Part shown: piece by piece, positions 11,531 to 22,920 of the stretch
Layout: each line of letters starts with the position of its first letter
How positions within the stretch are numbered: position 1 is the first letter of the stretch
NCBI GenBank assembly: GCA_021904315.1
Contig: CM038911.1
Location: forward strand, 5,677,390 to 5,741,389
Reading direction: 5' to 3'
Origin: Sphagnum magellanicum
Lineage: Eukaryota; Streptophyta; Sphagnopsida; Sphagnales; Sphagnaceae
Length of the DNA stretch: 64,000 nucleotides
Position numbers and translations under genes: made by a program
The notes under the pieces: generated by a model
The model's input: only the letters and a program-made list of their open reading frames with translations
Told to the model about the DNA's origin: nothing
Databases searched by the model: none

Positions 11531-14500
11531 TTACGTATTGATCCTCCAGAGGCACCTGTAGAAGTAACCAAGCTCGATTTTCTGATGCACATGTGTTCTT
11601 TTGCCCCCACCTTGAGCCGCCATATCAATCAACATTAACAATCTCTTGATTGAAATCTGAAAACAGGGAAGAAAACCATGAACTCAAAAATCTTTAAACT
11701 CAGCAACTAGCAACTAGGTGGTAACCTTGGAGAAATGTGTATGCCTCTGGATAAGCAGCTGATTTCAAGTGCAAAACTTAACAGACTTACTGAGAAAGAC
11801 TTGGGATATTTCACAAATTCTATTCCCCCCAAAATTTAAAGATGACCAATGAGAGCACATACCTCCTCTCCTAGAGCTGTTACAGCATTGTCAACATCTG
11901 CTGGATCAAACACATTGAGTGCTTCCAGCACCTGCAACATGAAGTCCAGCACAAGCACTCACATTTACCAATGCATGTAACTGCTGCCTGAAACCGTGTT
12001 GCAACCACTTGTACAATGCTAGAATCCTTACTGTCACTGATCAAAGTAGGTGATGAGCAAAGAGCATGAGGCAGTATAAGACACTCTGAAAAACAGTTCT
12101 CTGTCTATAGTCATGGTATATAAGGACATGGTGACGCCCTCTCGATCTAACTTTGATATTCAGTAGAACAAATAGTTTGCTACAATCTATATGCTTTTGG
12201 TTCACAAACTTCCTGTGGCCGGAAACAGAGCCATGGATTTTTGAGGCACTAAAAAAAACTATCAGCAAACAAATCCATAACTAATGTGAACAAAACCAAA
12301 GTGCAAGAGCAACTTGGATGACCTTCTGGCCATCAGACAACTACCTGTTTCATATCTGTGGGGTTCAATGTGGGTACATTATGATGGACATCAAAAGCAT
12401 GTAGAAGCTTCATTGACTCAAGATCCTCCAGAATAATGCTGCTGGTTCCTATCACCAACAGTTTGCTTCCCTGCCAATCAACAAGAGCTAGTAGAGCATC
12501 CAAACAAATTCCGAAACGACTGCAATTTCTTCTTGAAAAAATTGACTAGTTGATTTAAATGTACTGCAACAAGAAATGGTATAAAGAGTTTTGGAACCTG
12601 TGGAGGAATCTTTTGGAGGAGATGAAGGATGGTTCCCAAAATCGAACTGGAGACACATGGTCCAAGAGGGACATACTCAACCAACCTGCACATCTCAATA
12701 GATATGTTTGAGCACATGAATGTTCAAGAATCCATTAGAGCACAGAAATTATATATTTGTTTGAAGTTTCTTGAAGATGACATGAATTGGTTGGGTGTGC
12801 ATAAACTACCCAAGGCAAATTGCAATTGACATTGATAATAATTAAACAAAACTGACACACATCTATGCAATCAATGGGAATTTTTTTTGAGCCAGAGTAC
12901 TAACCATGCTGATCACGCTAACAAGAATTAACTCTTCACTGTTCATCAATTTGATGACAAACAGAACAGCCACAACTAGCCTTCAGATCAATCCAAGCAA
13001 ATATGGTCCAATGGATAAAACCATTGATGTAAAGATAACCAAACAATTACTCACCTCTCAATGTCATCCAGGATGATAATGCTTAGACGAGACTTGTATG
13101 CATCATCAAAAACCTGTCATTGACACTCAATTTCAGGATGAGCTGTCAGCTGAGGCAACTCATGATAGCACTCACCAAAAGTTTTTCCATGGGGCTCAAA
13201 TGAAGTCTGGATTCAGACATTTCATAACCAAAGCTCTTTCACATTGTCAAGCTTTCTCATGTATTCACACTCTTCTGTTCCACCTCAGGCTGGACCCTCA
13301 TGAGAAACTGAATGAACCCTGATGGTTCTGTAAACCCAAGTGCAGGCTGTACTGATAAGAGCAAGGTTACCAAACTGGTTTACAACTTCTCTCTTTGAAC
13401 CATATGAACTTCTGTTTCGAAAATACTAAAATATAAACAATTGAGAAAAATTGCAAGTCCTGACCTAGTAACACAGCATAGTAGTAGAAATTTGTAATCT
13501 CTAAGACTTTAAGGTAGTTGCAGTTACCTTAGTAATGACCGCACATTTTGTGGATTCTGAAAGGCCAATCATGTTCTCAGCAGACACCTGTGCAGAAATC
13601 CCCATATTCAGACCAACTCCAGTGCAAATCAAAGTCTCTTTCCATTTTCCACATGCATGGGTATATTCACAAATACTGTGCAGGCAAGACAGAACTCAAG
13701 ATAAGGTTGGAAGATGCAGAAACAAGACTGAGAGTAGCCCAGGAGCCTAGACCTCAACAATGGATAAAAGGCACAGTTTTAATTGATCTCACAATCTTAA
13801 CAAATGGAAAACCACTGTCAATTCCAACGGTTGCTGCCAATGCTGTCTTCCCACTGCAAGCAAGAAAGAAAAGTGATACAGTTAAAGTACTCCTTAGGTT
13901 GAACATTGAGAATTTTCATGACTTGGTCTGATGGCATGATGAGGTCTAGACATCCAGAAATACCACTTCAAATGCGCAAAATGTGCTTGACATTGTTTTA
14001 ACAAATGTTATAGCAAGGAGAAAATGCAACAGAAGGGACTGTGTCCTTTGTGCTTCAAAACATAGTTGACCATTGAGCAAAGCAGAAGCATGCCCAACAA
14101 TTTCATCTGTCCGTTGCATGAAAGACTTGCCCCTGCCATGCTGTAATGAAAGGACCACATCTAGAAAAGTGCAAGTACCAGCCACAAGGTCCTTTGAGGA
14201 GGCATGTGCTCAGAGGGTTTGTCTGAGTTCTGCTCAATTGCTCCACATAAGTGTGGACGCTTTGTAGAATATATGCATGTCTCGCTCCACATTTCAGCAT
14301 CCCTTTCAATCTGTGATTCCAGAACTGAATGAGTAAACTTGCAAGGTGTACTGCTGTGACATTTTTGTGACAGGCTCACACCAAACACCAGAGCAGTTCT
14401 AAAGCTACCACAACAACTCAAATCTTTACTGGCTGCCAACACAAAACCACTCAGAAAGTGAAGTAGCTACAAAACAGGGAGCAACAGATGAACCTGTATT

Positions 14501-15301
14501 TCCCGAGAGTGTTGATGTCTGCACTGAATGCAGGTTTCAGCTCATTGAGAGCTGACAACAAATGATCCACAGTCACATTGATGTTCTCCTCATCAATTTG
14601 CTCCGAAGAATCGGGACGGTCAAAGAATTTTCTGAAAGATTCACAGAGCAGGAACAGGAATTAGCAGAACAGTTAGCAACTTCATGAATAGAAACAGCGT
14701 GTGCACCTTGTATCTTGACATTAGCATCCTTTGTGTTCATCGGACATTAACTCTGGTAGTACAGTCTTGCACATGACTCCTGAATTCACTTGGTTGGATA
14801 GCTGATATTTCTAAGAAGCAATATGTGCTTGGGCATTGCATTCTCAATTTCCACATATGTAGTGTGAATTTTCCAAATTTTCATTCATGGAAAAGGATAC
14901 TACTTGCAACGTTCCATAACCTGATTTCAGCCATAAACTTTCCGAGGTGCACCAAAGCTTCCCATTCTGTTGCACTGAAATCCTTTGTTTTTGAGGCTGG
15001 AAAAACCACAATGCTCAATAATTAGCTCACATTCAACTGCACAAAGTATAGAGGGCTCTGAATAAGTAATTATCCCGTGGATTTCACCTCCTTATCTTTG
15101 GTCTAGAAGAATTCCTTCAGGATGTGCTAGATGAAAGCAACCCACACACGATATTGGCAGGGGGAACAATAGAGCAATGTACCCACCAAGCTTTTCCGAT
15201 TCAGCACAAAGAGATGGGTTCTCCATGTTGTCTGAGTGGATACCCAGGATCTGGAAGAGCTGTTTCTCATGTAGTCGTCCGGTCAAAAATGGCGCTTCCA
15301 T
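11531..15301 (-). CDS. N-terminally truncated NSF-like protein (D1 lid plus complete D2), copy A
   Basis: Second truncated NSF paralog. Exons on the minus strand: 15301-15187 (part of exon 12, which itself begins at 15311), 14996-14921, 14631-14494, 14310-14179, 13853-13793, 13587-13528, 13113-13055, 12685-12598, 12470-12345, 11931-11863, 11656-11531. Total 1050 nt, giving 349 residues plus TAA, uninterrupted, with GT-AG introns at the same sites as in copies B and C. Frame is kept through the exon 12 donor GTGGGT at 15186. The start is the first Met in the conserved frame (MEAPFLTGRL). D2 Walker A reads GPCGCGKT (about 150-157), still GxxxxGKT but with two cysteines; Walker B IIILDDIE (about 206-213) is intact. 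The C terminus ends CLWRINT. Upstream, exons 10 and 11 survive only as decayed remnants, so no complete D1 can be made. A and B introns can be aligned, so the two are close relatives. Whether the protein is made is inference. Confidence 0.7.
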
Positions 15302-15491
15302 GAGCCCAGGCCTGTATCAAAATTTGGAGTCAATCCAGCGCCAGATTGCACTGTACAAAACCAGAGCAACATCTTTGGACTGAGATAGATATGCCCCCCA
15401 TTCTGCATGCATTTTTCCTGTGACGCAATGAGGAGCCAGTTCTGTAAAGTCTTAATCCTGGACAAACATAAATTCAAACGAGTGCACTTAC

Positions 15492-15830
15492 CGTAACAGA
15501 AGTTGACGAATTTTTTTTGATTGTGTTGAGAACTTCAAGAAGACCCTTAATCTGTCCAGCGATTGAGCAATTTAGCTTCATGATCATCATTTAGTTTATA
15601 GTTGTCTGCCTTAAATTGAGCAAGCTCCAACCGTGAATTATCATCAAAAAGCTCGGACTGACACCAGGATAGGATAAAAGACTGGGCGTCTAGAACTTAG
15701 AAATATGTGAATGAGCCAGGGCTTCCAGGCTGCAATGAAGAATCCGGTAATACAATGCACAAACCGCACTTTGATAATCAGCTGATTGAAAACCCTTCTT
15801 TCGTGCCATCTTAGTGTGTGCAACTGTTCC
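15492..15830 (-). pseudogene. Decayed NSF exons 10 and 11 upstream of copy A
   Basis: At 15551-15492 a 60-nt segment keeps the exon 11 acceptor context (TGGACAG) and donor (TTACG/GTAAG) and reads IKGLLEVLNTIKKNSSTSVT. The intact exon is 83 nt, and the loss breaks the frame into exon 12. Near 15820-15770 the text RWHERRVFNQLIIK followed by GTGCGG matches the end of exon 10 ([16 protein letters not shown]). This shows that copy A came from a longer NSF duplication whose D1 part has since decayed. Confidence 0.7.
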
Positions 15831-15839
15831 AAATGTTGC

Positions 15840-17110
15840 TGGGAAAGGTCAGGATTGTAAACGTACCCTCCTTCCCGATTGAGAGAGGAGCCCAACGTTC
15901 TTAGGCTAATACTCCCGATCGTCCTGCCGCAATCTCGAGCTGCTACACACCGTCTTACCATCCAACGTACCTAACTATCAAGGATCTCTCGTCTCCGTGC
16001 CTATCACAGATCTCTCATCACCTGGCCGCTCTCTCACTTGCAAGGTTGTCTCGAGCTGCGCTGTCTCCGGGCCGCTGTCTCGCGCTGAGGCTTTGTCATT
16101 GTCATGTCGTATGTCATGTCTTATGTTCTGTTTCTGTTGCGACCGTCGATCTGAATCAACGGGAAACCGCAGTTGCAAAAGTTGAGTTTTTTGGGCCCCA
16201 AAAATCCGTTTCCAAGCCCGACATTTCCGGCTACAAAACAGTTTCCAAGCCCGATATTTCCGGCCCAAAAAACCCGAGTTAAGTCCGATTTATACATAGG
16301 TAAGGGCTGTTTTATTACCTACTAACAACCTGCTTGTGGGTTTTTAGTAGGTAGGTTTAAAAAAAAAACTACTGAGCTAACCACCATGGTTATTTAGGGA
16401 ACTGGAACACAACTGAAAACTGTTTCCTAACCACTTACCATTCATCCTTCATGGTGCACAGGTGGGTGCTGGTTCATTGTGGCCGGTTTTTTGAGCAAGT
16501 CAGTCACCCGTCTATCTGAATCAACGGTAAACCGCAGCCGCGTTACATTTGGGGTGAGAGGCAGGCAGTAGTGAATTCAATGGATGAATGGAGTCGCGTC
16601 ACGGTACCTTTGTGTGGGTTGTATCTGGGTTAACACTCTATTTGTTTTGTTTTGGAGAATTAGTGGGATGGTGCTTGAAGAAAGACATGGTTTTGTATTT
16701 TGCCTTCCTCATTATCTTCATCATTCTCCTCTCATATTACATCGGTCTCTGGCTTGGACGGCTCCTGTCCCCGCCCTGAATGATCGGTTGCGTCTCCACG
16801 TGTCTCTGTACAGCATGGAGATCGATCTCAATCAACGGCTGAAATTTACGAAATCTGCCCATCAAGCATGCAGCTTCCCGCCGTTATTTCCCGTCTTTCT
16901 CCCACGCGCAAGGTTGCTGTGGTGATCGTCGATCTAAATCAACAGTTCAGATTTAACTCAATCGCTTCACAAAGAAATCGCCACGTTGTAGTCTAGATGT
17001 TCCCCCCAGAGAGGCTTGCTGTGAAATTCCGCCGATCCGAATCCAAGCTTTCGACACACCAAATCCGTCCAAAAAGAGCAAAACCCGACCGGTCGTGTGC
17101 GTGAGGTTTG
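15840..17110 (-). promoter_or_regulatory. GC-richer 5' flank of truncated NSF copy A
   Basis: Composition rises here just upstream of copy A. It holds a 33-bp two-unit repeat at 16208-16273 (GTTTCCAAGCCCGA cores) and four scattered copies of a GATCTGAATCAACGG-like motif (about 16148, 16514, 16820 and 16927). Minus-strand frames such as the one opening MVRRCVAARDCG at 15961 lead into the exon 10 remnant but match nothing in NSF. Promoter activity is only inferred. Confidence 0.3.
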
Positions 17111-17529
17111 ACTTAAAATTTCAGCGGTATTTACTAGGACGGATTGAAACTGCTAATCATCATCATCATCATTGTAGCCGAGCAGGGTTCTTTTTTATAA
17201 AAAATAAAATGTGCACGAGTGGCAACATGACAGCCCTTGAAGATGCCTAACTGGCAACTTATGTAATTTGGCTGAAGGGTTAGTTGGCTTCTTGGTCATT
17301 TGTTTAGTCAGCTCTTGGTTAACATGGATTTGTCAAGATAGCCCAAAGTGGCTATACGTTTTTTTTAGAAATAAGTTAAAGTGGCACCCACTAATTTTTT
17401 TAAGGAAGTTTAACTGGCACCCACCAAAAAAACCAGTGCAGAATGTGGCTCCTGGGCTGAAAAGGAACGAGAAACAAAGAGACGGAAGTGACATTGTTGC
17501 AAAACCAACCTAAAAACTAAACAAAAATT

Positions 17530-17605
17530 TTACACACTTTGAGGGGGAGTTGAACCTCAGTCTGATATCAGACTTTGCCCAATGCAACTCAAAGTCCCAC
17601 ACATC
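17530..17605 (-). mobile_element. Possible tRNA-derived SINE head
   Basis: The minus strand has an A-box-like GTTGCATTGGGCAAAG and, about 25 bases on, a B-box-like AGGTTCAACTCCCCC. No full cloverleaf can be drawn, so this is a SINE-type promoter rather than a tRNA gene. The tail and target duplication are not resolved. Confidence 0.4.
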
Positions 17606-17729
17606 ACACCCAAATATCAATAAACCTCATAACCGTATAAGAAATCAAGCACAATCACTACCATAATCACCAAACTTGTCCATTTCATGGAAACAAGAAC
17701 ACTTGAATTTGGTGCTGTGAAAAGAATAG

Positions 17730-20060
17730 AAACTACTAAGAAGCAGCACCAATCTGGACTTTTCGATCCTTCGAAGTTGTAATAGCCTCATGATAAGGGA
17801 AGCTTTCTTGAATACAAAACTTTTGTGCAAACATGTGGATAATTGTGTCCAAATATAGACCTAACTTGTTGCACAACTTTTCCTTCATGAATGCAAGCGT
17901 GGAGAAAGTTTGTTCATCTTCTACAAATCCAAGCATTGACACCACCGCAATCTTAGCCAATTTCAAATACTCACTCAGGTACTAAGTGAATTAGGCATTG
18001 TTGGTGATTGTGACCCACAACTTGGTCACTGGATCAAAAGGCTTAGTCATAGCCTTTGGTGCTTGCGTTTTCATGGTAAACTTAAATATGCACATTTGCA
18101 AATCCAAGAGGTTAGCATCCAAAGGTTCTGCAACCTGTAGCAGTGAGGGTTTCACCTTCTTTGCTTCACAATAATGCTTATTTATGATAGCCATATGCAA
18201 AAAAAATAAAGAAATCCAAGCTAGGCTACATCCAAAACTATAAATACACAATGCCAAGGGCATTCATCAACTCAAAATCCATAAACTGCTGATTCAATTC
18301 AATGATGAACACATCAGCTACAATAGAACACTAACCTTTGCATGATAGATGTTTCAAAAATGGCCTTGCATACAAGCTGCGTAGCCCCATTCAACAAATT
18401 GAAAATGTGAGCTACATAACTATGACCAGCCATACAAAAAACAAGTGTTTTCATACCATTGTTGAGGTGAATAACCCAATCTTGTGTGATTATGGAAAAA
18501 AAAATTTCCATCACATTTGAAAACACTTGGAAATGTTCATGCTAATAATTACTAGATGGATCTTAATACATCATATATAGATCTATTTGGCAAATTTTTA
18601 TAACTACCACAAAGTCACAAATGAAAATGTCCTTCCCTTGTGCAAATTTGATTAAGGCATGCATTGCTTCTAACAATGGCAACAAACTAGACAAGCCCAA
18701 CAACATGTGAAGATCACAAAGGAGGTCTAGATTGAACCTTGCTAGAACAGTTGAAACATTGTCTTGTGACATCTTCACAATCAATGTTTATTTCCATCAT
18801 TCATTTCGAAGGCTCCAACATGTTTATCCACCAAATCTTGACATTTCACAAAATCTTTAGCCCTCCTATTTCCATGATTTCAACAAGCTTAGTGAATTCC
18901 AAATGGCGTTTAAGGGAGTTAGAAAAATAAGAATACAATGACTGGAACAATTTTCCAACTTGGCCATGGGTAGATTTGACAAAATTTGAATAGCAAGATT
19001 CATCCAATGGGCCATGCAATGTTGTCCCATCATGTAAGGAACAAATTTATCCTTCAATTGAAATGTCACTTTAGTGTAATAGCCTTGGAAAATGGAGGTT
19101 CCATCAACATCAAAACAAATTAGCCTATTGGTTGTCTCCTCTTGAGTCAAACCCCTTTGCTGCATGAGGGCTTGAACTATTACAACAATAAGATTATTTA
19201 CATTTCCACCTTCAACAACATGATGAAGTGTGAATAGAAAAGGAATTATTTTCCATGCATGAATCACATATGTATGCACTAAAATCCAAGATTGATTATC
19301 AATAATAGTAACCTCATCTACACTCAAAGAAAGAAAACTTGCCCCAATAACAATCATTTTTGTTTCAAAACTTGTTCAGACATGCAATTTGCTATTTCCC
19401 ATCCAGAACCATTAGACCAGTGGTTGATGGGATTGTTAGGAACATTTAGTTGCACAAATAACGTCAACATTGTTATGTATTTTATCATGGCGTAGCCATG
19501 ACTGAGTAAGTGAAAGATTAATGCAAATTGTACAATATTTTTCCTCTTGTCAAAAAATTGAATTGCACCATGAGTGACTTGCTACAACACTATTTTTGAA
19601 CCCTTCGCAAAATAAAGCTTCTCATTAGTAGCATGGACATTATATTTCAAGAAATAATGTTCCCCCACTTTTACCCCCCACATAACTACCAAAGCTTTAT
19701 GACAACCTGCATGGTTCCAAAGTGAATTAAGCTTGGCAACCTGAAGCTTATTTTTACCATCAATTAAAGAACATATCTCGCATCAAACCCGAACAACCTT
19801 GCCATTGGAACCCATAATTGATTCTACCCAAGGAAGTTTGATTGCCCAAGTATCTTGAAAGTGCATGTTCATTTCATAGGCCTTTTTTTTTTTTAGTTAG
19901 TGCCAAAACTAGGTCCATAACCTCACACTGATGTTCCACAACACAAGGAACAAGAAAAATAACATCATCATGAGTATGGCTACTAGAAGCACCATCCCGT
20001 TTCAAGATTTTGTCACGACCAACACCGTTTTCTCTCAATTCCATTGACATCCTAAGTTCA
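17730..20060 (-). mobile_element. Decayed hAT-superfamily transposase with BED-like zinc finger
   Basis: Reading down the minus strand: a BED-like start (CEICSLIDGKNKLQ, then LWNHAG, about 19850-19700); a core with SLSVDEVTIIDNQSW and DVDGTSIFQG...QHCMAHWMNLA (about 19357-18866); NLDLLCDLHMLLGLSSLLPL (about 18740); and the C-terminal hAT dimerisation block KLAKIAVVSMLGFVEDEQTF (about 17966-17900). Frame changes and stops split it into at least five open pieces. Terminal repeats were not found. Confidence 0.8.
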
Positions 20061-21269
20061 TTTGCAAATCCATGGACTCATGGAGGCTTCCAAGCTCCAA
20101 GTGAAGGCTAAATTCTATGAATAGTGACACCATTGGACTTTGGAGTTCCAAGTTCCAACAATGAGCTCCAAATCCCATAAGAAATCTTGATGCTTAGGCC
20201 TTATATTCATGATTTTCAACCCACCAAGTTTCAACGACACTAATCCATGGCTCTACATGACTAAATTACTGATCAGAAAATCAAGCAGATACTTTGCTAG
20301 CGAACGCTACAATGAACCACTAAGGAAAGTTAGTGAACATTCAAGAAAACTTGTAAGTTCAAGTAGCGAAGAGAAAAGGTCATTGTGAGAAAAGGAGGTG
20401 ATTATGAATAACAAAAGGGATGGGTTTTACGAAGGTTTAAGGTTGCATCTATGGTGGGACTGGCTCCTTGCTTGTTAATGATGGAGGGGTGGTTGCGATC
20501 ACCCATCCACAGTTTAGCCATTTTTGGCAATGTCCTAACCTTTAAAACTTTTTTTCTTTTTATATGATTTGCAAGCCCCAATTTTTTAGACCCTTCTGGC
20601 AAAAATTTGCACAAAAAAAAAATGTTGTAGTTGACATGAGAATTAGAAATCAACCTAAGACTTTGACAAAAAGAAAAAAACAAATTATTTTTTTAGAAAT
20701 TTCTTTTAGTTTAAATTTTCATTTCTTATGGATAAGCATAAAAACACAAATTCCATTACTTGTAGTTGTATGTATATGATTAATTATGTCTTCAATGTGA
20801 GCTCTAGATAATTAGGATGATTTGCATTAATAATAGACCTACCCCAAGGGTAGGTTTGGCCATAATTGATTATCTTTACAAGTGCCTAATAATTTGGTTT
20901 GGCAAAAAGAAAATGTCTAATTTTAAAACAATTCCAAGTGACAATGCCTAAATTGTAGAATAATACTCAAAGAAACATGAGGATTGAATGTAAAAAGAAA
21001 TCAAAATACTACATAATGTGAAGTCATTATGATGGTAAGTCTCCATGTGTTTCCATCTATACATTCACATCCTCCATATCTATAAATCCATTGAAATCAA
21101 GTAAGTAATTTGTGATATCAAGATTAAATACACAATGACACAAACAATTTAGAACATCCATGTCCAAATAGAAATCTAAAACTTTTATCTCTTCATTGGT
21201 GTCCTCAAGAAGATTATTTGAATTTGCAAACAAAGATTCTTCAAAATTAACTCAAATAGTTTCATTTTG
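20061..21269. other. Spacer between the two transposase remnants
   Basis: AT-rich, with a cluster of CCAAGCTCCAA / GAGTTCCAAGTTCCAAC words near 20085-20170. No gene is recognised. It probably contains the lost ends of one or both transposons. Confidence 0.4.
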
Positions 21270-22920
21270 AATTTGCTAATCCCACATTTTAAGAATTCCA
21301 CATCGCCCCCAACTAGACGCAATCATTTCCTTATGAATACAAAGTTTGTCGTGTGCCATAAATAACCAATCAGTTGCATTTTCACATATTGTTTCCATAG
21401 AGTTGTCAACTTTCATTGGTGAGGTTGGTACACTAGTAGCCACCATTTGTTGAATTTGTTTTGCAGACCAATGTTTAAACATGTCTACAAATGAACACTT
21501 CAAAGGTCCTTGTAAGACAACATCTACAGGTTGGAACTTCACAATATAGTTGGTTGGTACATACAAAAGCAAGATTCGAGGATGTTCCTCTTTCATCCAA
21601 GTTCTAAATTATACACTTGTATGCACACCCCAACAATCAATGAACCATATCATCTATTGTGAGATTTAAAGATAAAACTTTTGCACTTCATTATCAAGAT
21701 ATGGGACAAAAATGAAATTCACAAACTCTTGCATAGATTCAAGGTTTGACCAATGGTTGTTGGTCATGGTAAAATGAAAGCCATGACTCAAACCTATTCA
21801 ATTTCCACGAGTCTTGGGTAAAACTCTCTTAGTTGTCCCTTGAAAAATGAGTTGAAATGGAAGCAATGCATAATCTGCAAATGAAGAAACACATGTAGTG
21901 ATGGACCTCTTATCATCACCACCAAGCACACCAACAATCTTTGACCCTCTTTTCTCCTGAGTCCTTTCTCTAATTACAGGCACTAAGTGTATTCCTCTTT
22001 GATCAATGTTAACAACAAGGCTAGGAAGCAAGTTGTAAACCTTAACCAAGTAAACAATTCGCAAAACCATCATATGGCCTTGTTTCTCCTAATCATTTGG
22101 AAGTTTACCTTTGGTTGTTGTAGGTTTGTAAAATTGCTAATTAAAACAAGATCGCATAAATGTCCTTGTCCAATTCAATGACACCTTGAACTTATCTAGC
22201 ACTTGAAGTGTTGTCTCTATAAGAAAACCAATGATGATTGGTTTGGACAATTCCTGCATGGAATGAAACACTTGCTTCTCAAATTTTCAAAAGTAACTCA
22301 ATCAATTCATTTGTTACTTCAAGAATACTTGCCAATGGTGCCATGTGTTGAACGTGAGAAACAAATGCTTATTGCCTTGCCACACAAGCTTGAACATGAA
22401 TTTGAACTTCTCCATTGTTGGTGAACCATTCATTTAAGGTGCCCTTTGAAAGTTTGTCATATGGTCCTGTTGAACCCCTTTTGATGTGATATGCAATCTT
22501 TAAATATTTCAATGCTAAGGTATGGTTCTTGTGTTATTTCATGGTGGCTGCAATAGGAGGCCATAACTTTGATGTGAACCAATTCATATAAGGCCCCCTA
22601 CCTTTGCGTTTGGTATAAGAAAATAATGGTCGTGACCTTGTAAAAACTGAACAAGGTTGTGATCCCGTAAGAATAGTGTTAGGAAGTAAAATCATCACCA
22701 AAATTTTCTCCTTGTGTGGCCTACCCACTAGCCATTTGATAACCTTGGGAACAAATGTATCCTCTTTTTTAGCTTGGGCCAATCGATCTATTGCTGCAAT
22801 CTTTTCCACATTTGCTTGGTTCTTCTCCTTGCTCACATGAATAAACATTGATGATAACAAAAGTTGACTCATATTGCAAACTACATCATCACATACAATA
22901 GTAATTGGACCACAACATTA
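21270..22920 (-). mobile_element. Decayed pogo-like (DDE_1) transposase
   Basis: Minus-strand text begins MSQLLLSSMFIHVSKEKNQ (22872) and runs through YMNWFTSKLWPPI. It then has the first catalytic Asp region PSLVVNIDQRGIHLVPV (about 22030), WFIDCWGVHT (about 21640) and ILLLYVPTNYIVKFQPVDVV (about 21570), ending GILKMWD. The order matches DDE_1 endonucleases of the pogo/Tigger group. Several stops and frameshifts interrupt it, so it is inactive. Confidence 0.8.

Noticed and set aside
13098-13322. Antisense open frame conserved between copies A and B as a small gene
   Set aside because: It begins on the antisense of exon 18 and runs into intron. Its conservation is explained by recent duplication of the whole locus.
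15644-15961. Minus-strand 105-codon frame as a new first exon of copy A
   Set aside because: Only its middle matches NSF exon 10. The frame does not carry into exon 12, and its start resembles nothing known.
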